Of a DNA stretch of 64,000 nucleotides, positions 1 to 10,507 are shown piece after piece. The first letter of the stretch is position 1. Every line of letters starts with the position of its first letter. Made by a program: the position numbers and the translations under genes. This stretch comes from Pedobacter panaciterrae (lineage in GTDB: Bacteria > Bacteroidota > Bacteroidia > Sphingobacteriales > Sphingobacteriaceae): assembly GCF_013204795.1 (NCBI RefSeq), contig NZ_JABMKW010000016.1, forward strand, positions 372,001-436,000, written 5' to 3'. The notes under the pieces were generated by a model. It worked only from the letters and a program-made list of their open reading frames with translations. It searched no databases and had not been told where the DNA came from.

Positions 1-141
1 TGCTTCATCAGCATAAAGTACATGTAACGCTTCTCTATCAGCCTCAGAAAATACAGCAACTGTTTTTATTCCCATTTCACGTGCAGAACGCATAATGCGC
101 AATGCGATCTCACCTCTGTTGGCTATAAGGATTTTATTCAT
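1..141 (-). CDS. accC: Biotin carboxylase subunit, N-terminal fragment (cut by window edge)
   Basis: The first 47 codons are visible; the rest lies to the left of the window. The translation begins [18 protein letters not shown] and continues to a VFSEADR motif, the N-terminal Rossmann-like part of the biotin carboxylase fold. These enzymes carboxylate biotin on a carrier protein using ATP and bicarbonate, for acetyl-, propionyl- or other acyl-CoA carboxylases in the cytosol. The ATG lies 9 nt after the threonine aldolase stop, so the two are probably cotranscribed. Whether it serves acetyl-CoA or propionyl-CoA carboxylase cannot be decided from this fragment. Confidence 0.85.
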   Translation of the reverse strand, partial: MNKILIANRGEIALRIMRSAREMGIKTVAVFSEADREALHVLYADEA

Positions 142-150
142 CTGTTAAAG

Positions 151-1191
151 TTATTTATGGGCAATTGGATGTAAATGTATTATGTTTTCGATTGCCATGT
201 CAATCATCTCCGAAGAAACATCTAAATGGGTGACCATTCTGATCGTATTTGGACCAGTAGTATTACAAGCAATACCTTTTTCAGCCAAAAGAAGAACGAT
301 ATCATTAGCTCTAAATCCAGGTGCTACATCGAACAGCACTATATTTGTTTGGACAGGCAGTACAGACGACACATAATTAACTTCATTTAAAGCACCTGCC
401 AATGCAACTGCATGCTGATGATCGATGGCTAAACGCACTACATGATGGTCTAAGGCATAGATTCCCGCTGCTGCTAAAAAACCTGCCTGTCTCATCCCGC
501 CACCAAATGCCTTACGTATCTTCCTTGCCTTTTTAATAGTTTCCTGAGATCCTAGCAGTACAGAGCCTACGGGAGCACCAAGCCCCTTTGATAAGCAAAC
601 CGATATTCCGTCGAAATACTTTCCGTAGTCCTTTGCATGATCGCCGGTAGCGATTAAAGCATTAAATATCCTTGCCCCATCTAAATGAAGTTTTAATCCT
701 TTAATATTACAAAGTGTATGGATCGGTTCTATTTGATCTAAAGTATAAGCTATGCCTCCGCCCTTATTTACTGTATTCTCTAAAACTACCAGGCTGGAGT
801 TCGGATAGTGAATATTATTTTCATTTATTTCTGGTTCAATTAACTCAGGTGTTAATATCCCTCTGTCTCCATATAACAGGCGAACTGAAGCCATAGAGTG
901 ATAAGCAATACCGCCACCCTCATAACGATAAACATGAGATGTTTGGTCACATATCACCTCGTCCATAGGCTGAGTAAAACACTTAATTGCAATCTGATTG
1001 GTCATTGTACCTGATGGGCAAAACAATCCGGCTTCCATATTAAATATACCCGCCAATTTCCTTTCCAATTCATTTACTGTCTCATCTTCGCCAAAAACAT
1101 CATCACCTATTTTTGCACTCATCATAGCTGCCCGCATTTCTGCTGTAGGTTTGGTTACTGTATCGCTTCTAAAATCAACTTTTATCGCCAT
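151..1191 (-). CDS. ltaE: Low-specificity L-threonine aldolase (PLP enzyme)
   Basis: This 346-aa protein is a fold-type I PLP aldolase that cleaves L-threonine or allo-threonine to glycine and acetaldehyde. Family landmarks are the N-terminal FRSDTVTKPT motif, GDDVFGED, the acidic cofactor-binding segment LHLDGARIFNA, and the Schiff-base lysine in SVCLSKGLGAPVGS. An in-frame ATG lies seven codons upstream, but the start at 1191 is chosen because conservation begins at MAIKVDFRSDT. The length is normal for the family. The gene precedes a biotin carboxylase gene by 9 nt on the same strand. Stereospecificity cannot be read from the sequence. Confidence 0.9.
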   Translation of the reverse strand: MAIKVDFRSDTVTKPTAEMRAAMMSAKIGDDVFGEDETVNELERKLAGIFNMEAGLFCPSGTMTNQIAIKCFTQPMDEVICDQTSHVYRYEGGGIAYHSMASVRLLYGDRGILTPELIEPEINENNIHYPNSSLVVLENTVNKGGGIAYTLDQIEPIHTLCNIKGLKLHLDGARIFNALIATGDHAKDYGKYFDGISVCLSKGLGAPVGSVLLGSQETIKKARKIRKAFGGGMRQAGFLAAAGIYALDHHVVRLAIDHQHAVALAGALNEVNYVSSVLPVQTNIVLFDVAPGFRANDIVLLLAEKGIACNTTGPNTIRMVTHLDVSSEMIDMAIENIIHLHPIAHK

Positions 1192-1408
1192 GTTATTTTT
1201 TACTGAATACAAAGATTTATTTTTAATGTTCTTAATGAAAGAAAGATTGATAATATTACAAAATACAATATAAAATAACGGCTTTAGATAAAAAAAGAAT
1301 TAACAACGCCTTTAAACAGATAAAAATCATATTATCGTTCATTTTTAACCAAAAAACTACTATTATAGCGGCTGTAACCTAAATTCATAAAAACAAGAAA
1401 TTTTATAA

Positions 1409-1439
1409 TTTGGATTTTAAAATAACAAGTGTATTTTAG
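1409..1439 (+). promoter_or_regulatory. Bacteroidetes-type promoter for the BadF-type kinase
   Basis: A TTTG -33 box (1409-1412), a 19-nt spacer and TATTTTAG (1432-1439) match TTTG-N19/20-TAnnTTTG with one mismatch. It predicts a leader of about 115 nt before the small frame at 1561. The assignment is by pattern only. Confidence 0.5.
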
Positions 1440-1560
1440 CCTTAGTGTTTATTTAACAATATGGTAATCTAAAAATCACGAGCAAAATTAAAAAAAACAC
1501 TGTTTTTAAGCATTTAAAGGCAGAAAACTAACAACTAACCAAAACTAAAAAATTAAATTT

Positions 1561-1623
1561 ATGAAAAAAAACCATACGAAAGTTGTAGGATTATTTACTT
1601 TTATCCCGAAAAAATCAAATTAA
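1561..1623 (+). CDS. Putative 20-aa leader peptide upstream of the BadF-type kinase
   Basis: An ATG-initiated frame encodes MKKNHTKVVGLFTFIPKKSN and ends in TAA one nucleotide before the kinase ATG (TAAGATG). The predicted promoter lies about 120 nt upstream, so the frame would be on the same transcript. Such tight stop-start spacing suggests translational coupling. The peptide is basic (five lysines) and resembles no family I recognise. It could equally be a chance frame in AT-rich leader DNA. Confidence 0.3.
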   Translation: MKKNHTKVVGLFTFIPKKSN

Positions 1624-1624
1624 G

Positions 1625-2482
1625 ATGATAGTTATTGCAGATGGTGGTTCAACTAAAACCAATTGGTGTTTAATTAATGAGGCTGGTAGAAAAATTCATT
1701 TTAATACAGAGGGCTATAACCCGTACTTTTCGAGCACAGAGTACATAGTAGAGTCATTAAGAAAAACCTTACCTGATCACTTGGAAACTGACAAGTTGAA
1801 AGAGGTAAATTATTATGGAGCGGGCTGTTCTACAGACGCCAAACGTAAAATTGTTGCTGATGCAATGAAGCAGGTTTTCCCAAATGCGGAAATCAATATC
1901 GGCCACGACTTATTAGCTTCATGCAGAGCATTATTAGGCGATGAACCTGGTTTTGCCGCAATCTTAGGAACAGGAACAAATTCTTGTCTATACGATGGAA
2001 AAGACATCACTTTAAACATTGATTCACTTGGATATTTCCTTGGTGATGAGGGAAGTGGTTGTTTCATTGGAAAAAGAATTCTTTCAGACTATATGAAAGG
2101 CTATATGCCAAAAGGCCTTAGAGAGAGCTTCTATGATAACTTTGCATTAACCAACGAAGATATTTTTGACCATATTTATAACAAACCATTGCCAAATCGC
2201 TTCTGCGCAAGCTTTAGTAAGTTTTTATATGATTTCAAAGACAATTATGAGGATTATACATTCTCTACAGTTGAATATGCATTTACTGCATTCTTTGAAA
2301 ACCTTGTAATTCATTATCCTAACTATAAAGAACATTCGTTAAACTGCGTAGGTTCTGTTGGTTATAGCTTTAGAGATATATTGAGTATAGTAGCAGACAG
2401 GTATGAGATGGGTGTTGGTAAAGTTATCCGCTCACCTATAGATGATCTGGTTGATTATCACTTGTTAGTAGCCAACAAGTAA
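1625..2482 (+). CDS. BadF/BadG-family ATPase, N-acetylglucosamine kinase-like
   Basis: This 285-aa cytosolic protein has the sugar-kinase/Hsp70/actin (ASKHA) fold of the BadF/BadG/BcrA/BcrD family, whose sugar members phosphorylate N-acetylglucosamine or related amino sugars. The phosphate-1 loop is intact (ADGGSTKTNW, Asp6), followed by a GAGCSTD segment, an acidic GHDLLAS motif (Asp95), phosphate-2 ILGTGTNSC and a GDEGSG adenosine-side motif. A paralogue sits in the pfkA operon 2 kb away (4493-5335). The gene ends in a strong hairpin shared with the convergent Nudix regulator. The substrate is inferred from the family; glucosamine or muropeptide sugars are alternatives. Confidence 0.8.
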   Translation: MIVIADGGSTKTNWCLINEAGRKIHFNTEGYNPYFSSTEYIVESLRKTLPDHLETDKLKEVNYYGAGCSTDAKRKIVADAMKQVFPNAEINIGHDLLASCRALLGDEPGFAAILGTGTNSCLYDGKDITLNIDSLGYFLGDEGSGCFIGKRILSDYMKGYMPKGLRESFYDNFALTNEDIFDHIYNKPLPNRFCASFSKFLYDFKDNYEDYTFSTVEYAFTAFFENLVIHYPNYKEHSLNCVGSVGYSFRDILSIVADRYEMGVGKVIRSPIDDLVDYHLLVANK

Positions 2483-2502
2483 TAGCTAAAAATAAGCACA
2501 AT

Positions 2503-2540
2503 AAAAATGGCCTGTATCATTGATGATACAGGCCATTTTT
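2503..2540. terminator. Bidirectional rho-independent terminator
   Basis: A perfect palindrome (arms 2503-2520 and 2523-2540) has a GC-containing core, A-run on the left and T-run on the right, between the convergent kinase and Nudix genes. It can terminate both strands. Confidence 0.85.
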
Positions 2541-2559
2541 ATTATTATATCGCACATGC

Positions 2560-3249
2560 TTAAAAAGAAATCTCCTTTTCAAACAATTTGGCATATTTTC
2601 TCTTGTCAAATTTATACAAGGTAGCCGCCCTAAAGGAAACACCCTGTTGCTTTTCCTGAAGGTCTCGTAAAACGCCGAAGCTTAGCATTTTCTTTCTAAA
2701 ATTTCTTTTATCCAATTTCTTGTTCAAGATAATTTCATAAACATTCTGCAGCTGGGTTAGTGTAAACTTCTCCGGCAAAAGCTCAAATGCTATTGGTTGA
2801 TGTTTAATGCGGCGCTTTATCTTTTCAAGCCCTTTATCAAAAATCTGCTGATGGTCAAATGCCAGCCTTGGCAAATCTTTTACATTAATCCAGTGTGCCC
2901 GCTTTGCATAGGTACTAATAGGCTTTACAGCCTTATCACCACCTAAACGCAAAAGTGCATAATAGGCAATACTTACTACCCTTCCTTGTGGATGTCGGTT
3001 AACATCGCCAAAAGTGTAGTACTGTTCCATATAAATGTTACTTAGTCCGGTAAGCTCGTTTAAGATCCTGGAGGCCGATTGGTCTAAACTTTCAACCTCT
3101 CCAACAATATTACCCGGCAATGCCCACCAGTCTTTAAACGGCTCTTCATTTCTCTCGATTAAAAGGATCTTTAATTCTCCCTCGTCGAATCCGAACACCA
3201 CACAGTCAATCGAAAAAGTGGAATCAAACTTTGGTAAGACTTCTTTCAA
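2560..3249 (-). CDS. Nudix-domain transcriptional regulator (NrtR/AraR-like)
   Basis: The 229-aa protein has an N-terminal Nudix fold (about residues 10-145) and a C-terminal winged-helix segment (about 155-225, rich in Lys/Arg). The Nudix box is degenerate: the leading glycine is Asn (PGNIVGEVESL) and the REUXEE core reads RILNELTGL, so two glutamates needed for metal-dependent hydrolysis are absent. In known NrtR and AraR regulators of Bacteroidetes such a Nudix domain binds a nucleotide-sugar or sugar effector instead of hydrolysing it. It is transcribed divergently from pfkA/gapA across 254 bp, which suggests it controls that operon. Effector and operator are inferred. Confidence 0.8.
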   Translation of the reverse strand: MKEVLPKFDSTFSIDCVVFGFDEGELKILLIERNEEPFKDWWALPGNIVGEVESLDQSASRILNELTGLSNIYMEQYYTFGDVNRHPQGRVVSIAYYALLRLGGDKAVKPISTYAKRAHWINVKDLPRLAFDHQQIFDKGLEKIKRRIKHQPIAFELLPEKFTLTQLQNVYEIILNKKLDKRNFRKKMLSFGVLRDLQEKQQGVSFRAATLYKFDKRKYAKLFEKEISF

Positions 3250-3467
3250 AATATTAAATATTAATTACGCTAATTACTCGTTATACAACATGAATTTCTC
3301 CATAAAGATAGATAAGAATCCCAATTTAGCAATATTTTCCATTCCTTTGAAACCGGGTTCAAGCTAGACACTTATTATTCTGTTTCAATATATTAAATTT
3401 TTAAATATTAAAGCAAATAAATATACTTGTCCCCAAATTACACAGAAAATAAAAAATAAATTACTTA

Positions 3468-3492
3468 GTGTAAAAAATACACCCTATATTCG
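3468..3492 (+). promoter_or_regulatory. Possible operator and -7 box upstream of pfkA
   Basis: A perfect inverted repeat GTGTA-N5-TACAC (3468-3482) lies just upstream of TATATTCG (3485-3492), one mismatch from TAnnTTTG. No good TTTG box is seen 19-20 nt upstream. A regulator bound here would cover the promoter. Short AT-rich palindromes are common by chance, hence the low confidence. Confidence 0.3.
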
Positions 3493-3503
3493 TATAATAA
3501 ATC

Positions 3504-4490
3504 ATGAAACCAAATATCAAAAATATCGCTGTGTTGACATCTGGAGGAGATGCTCCGGGAATGAATGCTTGTATTAGAGCTGTAGTAAGAACCGGAATAT
3601 ACAATGGTATAAATATGTTTGGAGTTTTGCAGGGATACCAGGGATTAATAAACAACAATATTAATCCAATGGATGCAAGGTCCGTAAGTAACATTATCCA
3701 CCTCGGAGGAACAATATTAAAAACAGCACGTTGTCTGGATTTCAAAACTGAAGAAGGACTAGATATTGCTTTTGAAAATTTAAAAGCAAGAGACATAGAT
3801 GGACTAATTGTCATCGGTGGAGATGGAACTTTTACAGGGGCCCAGAGATTTGCAAAGAAACATGGCGTAAAAGTTATAGGTATTCCCGGAACTATTGATA
3901 ACGATTTATACGGATCAGATTTTACTTTAGGATATGATACGGCAATAAATACAGTTATTGAAGCCATTGACAAAATCAGGGATACAGCCGACTCGCATGA
4001 CAGGTTGTTCTTTATTGAAGTAATGGGCAGAGATTCGGGGTGTATCGCCTTAAGAAGCGCAATTGCCAGTGGTGCAGAAGCTGTTTTGTTACCTGAAAGG
4101 GAAACTAGTGTTGATGAATTGGTGGCTCAACTGGAAGCAGGTGCATCTACTAAAAAATCTTCGAGCATAGTTATTGTTTCTGAAGGACATAAAGACGGTG
4201 GAGCTTTTGACATTGCCAAAAAAGTTAAGGAGAGGTTTAACCACTATGACACAAAAGTGACTATCTTAGGCCATCTTCAACGTGGAGGCAGCCCGAGTAG
4301 TTTCGACAGGATACTTGGAAGCAGACTTGGCTTTGCTGCTGTAAATGAACTTTTGAAAGGAAACACCATGCAAATGGTTGGCCTGCGTGGTAATGATATA
4401 CACACCACCACTATTGAAGAAGCACTTACAAAGCATAGCTTTAAATTGGAAAGTGATTTATTGGAAATGACTAAAGTCTTATCAATATAA
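3504..4490 (+). CDS. pfkA: ATP-dependent 6-phosphofructokinase
   Basis: This 328-aa cytosolic enzyme phosphorylates fructose 6-phosphate to fructose 1,6-bisphosphate. It carries the nucleotide loop SGGDAPGMN near residue 14, GGDGT (105-109) and PGTIDND with the catalytic base at Asp132. Gly at positions 108 and 129 marks ATP rather than pyrophosphate as phosphoryl donor. The effector-side motif LGHLQRGGSPSSFDR is intact. It is the first gene of a tight operon: the next gene starts 2 nt after its stop and gapA follows. Length matches bacterial PfkA (about 320 aa). Confidence 0.95.
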   Translation: MKPNIKNIAVLTSGGDAPGMNACIRAVVRTGIYNGINMFGVLQGYQGLINNNINPMDARSVSNIIHLGGTILKTARCLDFKTEEGLDIAFENLKARDIDGLIVIGGDGTFTGAQRFAKKHGVKVIGIPGTIDNDLYGSDFTLGYDTAINTVIEAIDKIRDTADSHDRLFFIEVMGRDSGCIALRSAIASGAEAVLLPERETSVDELVAQLEAGASTKKSSSIVIVSEGHKDGGAFDIAKKVKERFNHYDTKVTILGHLQRGGSPSSFDRILGSRLGFAAVNELLKGNTMQMVGLRGNDIHTTTIEEALTKHSFKLESDLLEMTKVLSI

Positions 4491-4492
4491 AT

Positions 4493-6338
<1,846 letters not shown>

Positions 6339-6370
6339 AACCCGTTCATACAGGTTTATATTTGGTTAGA

Positions 6371-6401
6371 AAAGGGATGTGCGTGGATGCGACATCCCTT
6401 T
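6371..6401 (+). terminator. Terminator of the pfkA-gapA operon
   Basis: A 10-bp perfect stem (6371-6380 with 6392-6401, AAAGGGATGT/ACATCCCTTT) with an 11-nt loop is followed by a T-rich stretch. It begins about 33 nt after the gapA stop. Confidence 0.75.
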
Positions 6402-6438
6402 CTTTGTTTCTATCCATTTCCAAAATCACATTTTGGAT

Positions 6439-6792
6439 TTATAAATTAACCGGGGCAATATAAATCACTTTAGGTAATTTATAGAATACATCAACCGTGA
6501 CCTGGCAAAGCCACATTTCATGATTAAACAATTCACCCCTATAGGTTTCCATAATATAATTACCACCACCAATAGTATTAGTTAAGTCTTGAACAAGTTT
6601 AATCCTGTCGGCACCCTCAAACTGTTCATCACTCATTTCTAAGTAACATTCATTACTATATCCACTAACTTTATCGAGCATAGTATCTGCCCCATCTACC
6701 ATTTGCAAATCATCAATCGAGCCACCCCATTCAGGCAGATCAATGTACCACTTACCGTCAGCCGTCTTGTAAAATCTAAATGTGTCTTTCAT
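6439..6792 (-). CDS. Conserved small protein of unknown function
   Basis: The 117-aa soluble protein begins MKDTFRFYKTADGKWYIDLP and contains a GADTMLDKV segment, a Trp/Tyr-rich start and no signal peptide or membrane segment. I recognise the look of a small conserved Bacteroidetes family but cannot give a function. Its ATG overlaps the stop of the upstream acetyltransferase gene by four bases (ATGA), so the two are translationally coupled and probably work together or share regulation. Confidence 0.6.
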   Translation of the reverse strand: MKDTFRFYKTADGKWYIDLPEWGGSIDDLQMVDGADTMLDKVSGYSNECYLEMSDEQFEGADRIKLVQDLTNTIGGGNYIMETYRGELFNHEMWLCQVTVDVFYKLPKVIYIAPVNL

Positions 6793-7286
6793 ATATTATC
6801 GGGTGAGGAAATAAAAACCATTTTATGAATGTCGTAACTTATGCCTTTATGGATCATCGTTTTACTTTTCTCTGTTAAGAATTTGAAACCAACCGATTCA
6901 TAACACCTAATTGCCGCATAATTCTTTACCCAGGTAAAAAGTTCAACAATACTTGTATTGTAAAGTCGCTTAGATTCCTCTAGGAGCATTTGAATAAAGT
7001 ACCTTCCTAATCCCTGGCCTCGAAGTGCTGGTTCTCCCACAAGAATCCTGGCTAATCTTGGGTAGCCACTTTCTTGAGGAATAATCTCTCCGAAAGCAAA
7101 CGGAAGCTTTTCTAAGGTATAGCCTATATAAAGATGGCGATCTGGATAAGTATCCTGATAATCCTGAATTTGCTGTTCCGTTAAAGGATAAGAAAAATCT
7201 GTCCCAGAGAACTGAAGCAAAAGTTCTGCATCGGTTACCCAGTTCTCCAATAATTTAAAATCTGAACTTTTGTATGGTTTAAGCAT
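6789..7286 (-). CDS. GNAT-family N-acetyltransferase
   Basis: This 165-aa protein has the GNAT fold: an acetyl-CoA-binding segment LVGEPALRGQGLGRYFIQML fits the R/Q-x-x-G-x-G/A motif, followed by the late NYAAIRCYESVGF segment typical of motif B. It transfers an acetyl group from acetyl-CoA to an amine on an unknown small molecule or protein. It overlaps the next gene (6439-6792) by four bases and has its own promoter. The substrate cannot be predicted. Confidence 0.85.
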   Translation of the reverse strand: MLKPYKSSDFKLLENWVTDAELLLQFSGTDFSYPLTEQQIQDYQDTYPDRHLYIGYTLEKLPFAFGEIIPQESGYPRLARILVGEPALRGQGLGRYFIQMLLEESKRLYNTSIVELFTWVKNYAAIRCYESVGFKFLTEKSKTMIHKGISYDIHKMVFISSPDNI

Positions 7287-7304
7287 TTCCTTAAATATCT
7301 ATTC

Positions 7305-7336
7305 CAAATCTATTGTTAAGGATTTACACCACCAAG
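7305..7336 (-). promoter_or_regulatory. Promoter of the GNAT operon
   Basis: On the minus strand, TAGATTTG (7312-7305) is a perfect TAnnTTTG -7 box, and CTTG (7336-7333) lies 20 nt upstream as a one-mismatch -33 box. The start codon is 18 nt downstream. Confidence 0.6.
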
Positions 7337-7453
7337 AAGAAAGTTAAAAGCATTAATTTTTTATTCATATCAATGTTACCAAGTTATATTTGGATATTTA
7401 ATGTCAGAATTTAACTTTGTTTAAACCAAATATTCCTCTTATCTCAAAATTTT

Positions 7454-8263
7454 ATGAAAACTATTTTTTACGCCCTTTTAACAACCGTTGCTTTCTCAGC
7501 TTGTCAAGGCAATAAAGAAAATGCTGCAACTTATGCCCCGAGAGTGCTAACTGCAACAGAAAAGTTCAATTATTATCCCGAAACCAGAGGCGACACCTTA
7601 GCGCTTATTACTGCCGAAAGTGATAAAAAAGCGGCTGAAGAAACAGAAGAAGTATTTAATGTAAAATACAAGGATACAGTCATTCAAATCCAAACAAATC
7701 CGGCAGACAAAGCCTCCGCTATAGGTAAATTTTCTACTGCTGAATATGTAAACACTCAAAAAACCGCTTTACTGGTTCAAATTGCCGACAACTCAGGTCT
7801 GGTAGCTCCTGTATATTTAATCACAATAACAGATAAAAAACCAGACGTGATTAGCCTTTACAGAGCATCTAAAGGTAAAGAGGATAAAAAATATACCAAG
7901 GGAATTATCAAAACCGGAAGAGATGGTTATTTAGTTAATAATGATTTCTTTGTTGCCAATGTTAACGCTAAGGTTTTCTTAATTAAAAGACAAAATCCGG
8001 ACGAAAGAATCCAGGGAGAATTCATGTTGAAGTCTCCGGATAAACAAACATTTGCATTTCTAGGCGAAAAATCTTTCTTCCAGGTGCACTATCCTACAGG
8101 AAAAACATATGATCAACCTTTAAAAACTTTGCCAACCGCAAAAGGAAATGACCTGTTTGTATGGATTCAGGAAAACTATAAATGGGATAGAGATAAAGAA
8201 GGCATTTCACACTTAATCCCTAGCGACAACGATAAGATTGTCGATTTAAAATCATTCAAGTAA
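7454..8263 (+). CDS. Lipoprotein of unknown function
   Basis: The 269-aa protein begins with a lipoprotein signal (MKTIFYALLTTVAFSAC, lipobox cysteine at 17), so it should be lipid-anchored in the envelope. The mature part is hydrophilic and mostly beta-predicted by eye, with no catalytic motif I know. It is a single gene, closed by a terminator at 8282-8324 that separates it from the M3 peptidase gene. I do not recognise the family. Confidence 0.65.
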   Translation: MKTIFYALLTTVAFSACQGNKENAATYAPRVLTATEKFNYYPETRGDTLALITAESDKKAAEETEEVFNVKYKDTVIQIQTNPADKASAIGKFSTAEYVNTQKTALLVQIADNSGLVAPVYLITITDKKPDVISLYRASKGKEDKKYTKGIIKTGRDGYLVNNDFFVANVNAKVFLIKRQNPDERIQGEFMLKSPDKQTFAFLGEKSFFQVHYPTGKTYDQPLKTLPTAKGNDLFVWIQENYKWDRDKEGISHLIPSDNDKIVDLKSFK

Positions 8264-8281
8264 GCATTGCAAGTTTTACAT

Positions 8282-8324
8282 AAAAAAGCGCCTGTATCAT
8301 AAGTGTTGATGCAGGCGCTTTTTT
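8282..8324. terminator. Strong hairpin terminator
   Basis: An 18-bp stem with one G-T pair (8282-8299 with 8307-8324), a 7-nt loop, left A-run and right T-run follows the lipoprotein gene. Its stem shares the GCCTGTATCA core with the terminator at 2503-2540. Confidence 0.85.
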
Positions 8325-8357
8325 ATGTACATTAGATCAACAAAATAAAAAAACTGC

Positions 8358-10502
8358 ATGAAAACATCATTTAAGGTTCCTTTATTTGCAATGCTTGCAA
8401 TTCTAACATCTTGCCAAAATACCGATAAAAAGTCGACAGCAGACGGCACGGCTTTATCATCCTCAAACCCCTTTCTTAACCAGAGTAAACTACCTTACCA
8501 GGCGCCTGATTTTGATCATATAAAAGATAGCGACTTTAAACCTGCTTTCGAGGAGGGAATGAAAATTCATTTAGAAGAAATCCAGAAAATTGCTGGCAAT
8601 ACCGAAACTCCGACATTCGAAAATACGTTTGTAGCAATGGAGAAATCAGGTGAAATGCTCACAAGGGTAAATCGGATATTTGGCCTTCTTACAGGTGCAA
8701 ATACAAACGATGATCTACAAAAATTACAAGAAGAAATTGCACCTAAACTTGCTGCTCACCAGGATGCTATATCATTAAATCCAGAGCTATTCAAAAGGAT
8801 CGAATCCATTTATAATACAAGAGAAAAGTTAAAATTAGATCAGGAATCAAAACGATTAGTAGAGTATTACTATCAGGCATTTGTTTTAGCCGGAGCTAAA
8901 CTTTCAGAAACAGACAAAACAAATCTTAAAAAGCTGAATGAACAAGAGGCCTCGTTAAGTGCTAAATTTTCTAATCAGCTTCTTGCTGCTGCCAAAGCAG
9001 GTGCTTTAGTTGTTAATGACAAATCAGAACTTGCAGGCTTATCAGAAGGTGAGCTTGCTGCTGCCGCCCAAACTGCGAAGGCAAACAAGTTAGAAGGCAA
9101 ATGGATGTTATCTCTTCAAAACACCACCCAACAACCTTCACTACAAATGTTATCAAACCGTGCAACCAGACAACAGCTATTTGATGCCTCCTGGAACCGT
9201 GCTGAGCGAAATGACACAAATGACACCAGAAAAGCTATTGTAGAAATAGCAAAAATCAGAGCAGAGAAAGCAAAACTTATCGGCTTTCCTAATTATGCTA
9301 CATGGAAACTGCAGGATCAAATGGCTAAAACTCCGGCCGCAGTTGAAACCTTCTTCTCTAAACTCGTGCCCTCCGCAACAGCAAAAGCCAAAGCTGAGGC
9401 TGCTGATATCCAGGCTGTAATTGATCAGCAAAAGGGTGGTTTTAAAGTAGAGCCGTACGATTGGAATTACTATGCAGAACAGGTTCGCAAAGCGAAATAT
9501 GATCTGGATGAAAATCAGATAAAACCTTATTTCGAATTAAACAAAGTACTTCAGAATGGTGTATTTTATGCTGCCACCCAACTTTATGGCATCACTTTTA
9601 AGGAGCGCACGGATCTTCCGGTATACCATAAGGATGTTAAAGTATATGAGCTCTTTGATAAAGACAATACTACCATAGGCTTGTTTTACTGTGATTATTT
9701 TAAACGCGACAACAAATCTGGAGGCGCCTGGATGGACAATATGGTTGGCCAGTCTAAGCTATTGGGTACTAAACCTGTAATTTTCAACGTATGTAACTTC
9801 ACTAAACCTGCAGCCGGTCAGCCGGCATTAATCAGCTTTGATGACGTAACCACAATGTTCCATGAGTTTGGTCATGCGCTACATGGTTTCTTTGCAAACC
9901 AGCAATATCCAAGCCTATCTGGTGCCAATGTTGCCAGGGATTTTGTGGAGTTCCCATCTCAGTTCAATGAACATTGGGCAATAAATCCAATGGTATTTAA
10001 AAATTACGCTGTTCATTATAAAACAGGTGAGCCAATGCCACAAACATTGATTGATAAAATCAAAAAAGCCGGTACATTTAATCAGGGTTATGCATTAACA
10101 GAAGTCCTTGCCGCCGCCGCCCTTGATATGCAATGGCATAAGCTATCAGCAACGGATCCTTTGCAGGATGCAGATAAATTTGAAACTGCCGCCCTACAAA
10201 AAACACATCTTGACCTGTCGTATGTTCCATCACGCTACCGTTCTTCTTACTTCTTACACATTTGGGGAAATGGCTATGCAGCGGGTTATTATGCTTACCT
10301 GTGGACAGAGATGTTAGATCATGATGCATTCTCCTGGTTCGAAGAAAACGGAGGATTAACCCTTACTAATGGGCAACGCTTTAGAGACATGATACTTTCA
10401 AAAGGCAATACAGAAGATTATGGTAAAATGTTCAGAGATTTCCGCGGACATGATCCAAATATTTCGGCAATGCAGAAATACAGAGGCTTAATTACAAAAT
10501 AA
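8358..10502 (+). CDS. dcp: M3 family metallopeptidase, peptidyl-dipeptidase Dcp type, lipoprotein
   Basis: This 714-aa enzyme carries the gluzincin zinc motif HEFGHALHG (His502, Glu503, His506) in a thimet-oligopeptidase fold. Dcp enzymes remove C-terminal dipeptides from oligopeptides. An N-terminal lipoprotein signal (AMLAILTSC) places it at the envelope facing the periplasm, unlike cytosolic E. coli Dcp, but commonly seen in Bacteroidetes. Length is typical (680-720 aa). It is flanked by terminators, so it is monocistronic. Oligopeptidase A is the alternative, but the closing DFRGHDPNISAMQKYRGL fits Dcp. Confidence 0.9.
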   Translation: MKTSFKVPLFAMLAILTSCQNTDKKSTADGTALSSSNPFLNQSKLPYQAPDFDHIKDSDFKPAFEEGMKIHLEEIQKIAGNTETPTFENTFVAMEKSGEMLTRVNRIFGLLTGANTNDDLQKLQEEIAPKLAAHQDAISLNPELFKRIESIYNTREKLKLDQESKRLVEYYYQAFVLAGAKLSETDKTNLKKLNEQEASLSAKFSNQLLAAAKAGALVVNDKSELAGLSEGELAAAAQTAKANKLEGKWMLSLQNTTQQPSLQMLSNRATRQQLFDASWNRAERNDTNDTRKAIVEIAKIRAEKAKLIGFPNYATWKLQDQMAKTPAAVETFFSKLVPSATAKAKAEAADIQAVIDQQKGGFKVEPYDWNYYAEQVRKAKYDLDENQIKPYFELNKVLQNGVFYAATQLYGITFKERTDLPVYHKDVKVYELFDKDNTTIGLFYCDYFKRDNKSGGAWMDNMVGQSKLLGTKPVIFNVCNFTKPAAGQPALISFDDVTTMFHEFGHALHGFFANQQYPSLSGANVARDFVEFPSQFNEHWAINPMVFKNYAVHYKTGEPMPQTLIDKIKKAGTFNQGYALTEVLAAAALDMQWHKLSATDPLQDADKFETAALQKTHLDLSYVPSRYRSSYFLHIWGNGYAAGYYAYLWTEMLDHDAFSWFEENGGLTLTNGQRFRDMILSKGNTEDYGKMFRDFRGHDPNISAMQKYRGLITK

Positions 10503-10507
10503 CAGAT

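Larger units (their letters stand above)
1192..1624. other. Divergent intergenic region, 433 nt, AT-rich
   Basis: This gap separates the divergent threonine aldolase and BadF-type kinase genes. It holds a Bacteroidetes-type promoter for the rightward gene (1409-1439) and a 20-codon open frame (1561-1623) abutting the kinase start. I found no tRNA-like cloverleaf, riboswitch-like fold or transposon end in it. Confidence 0.5.
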
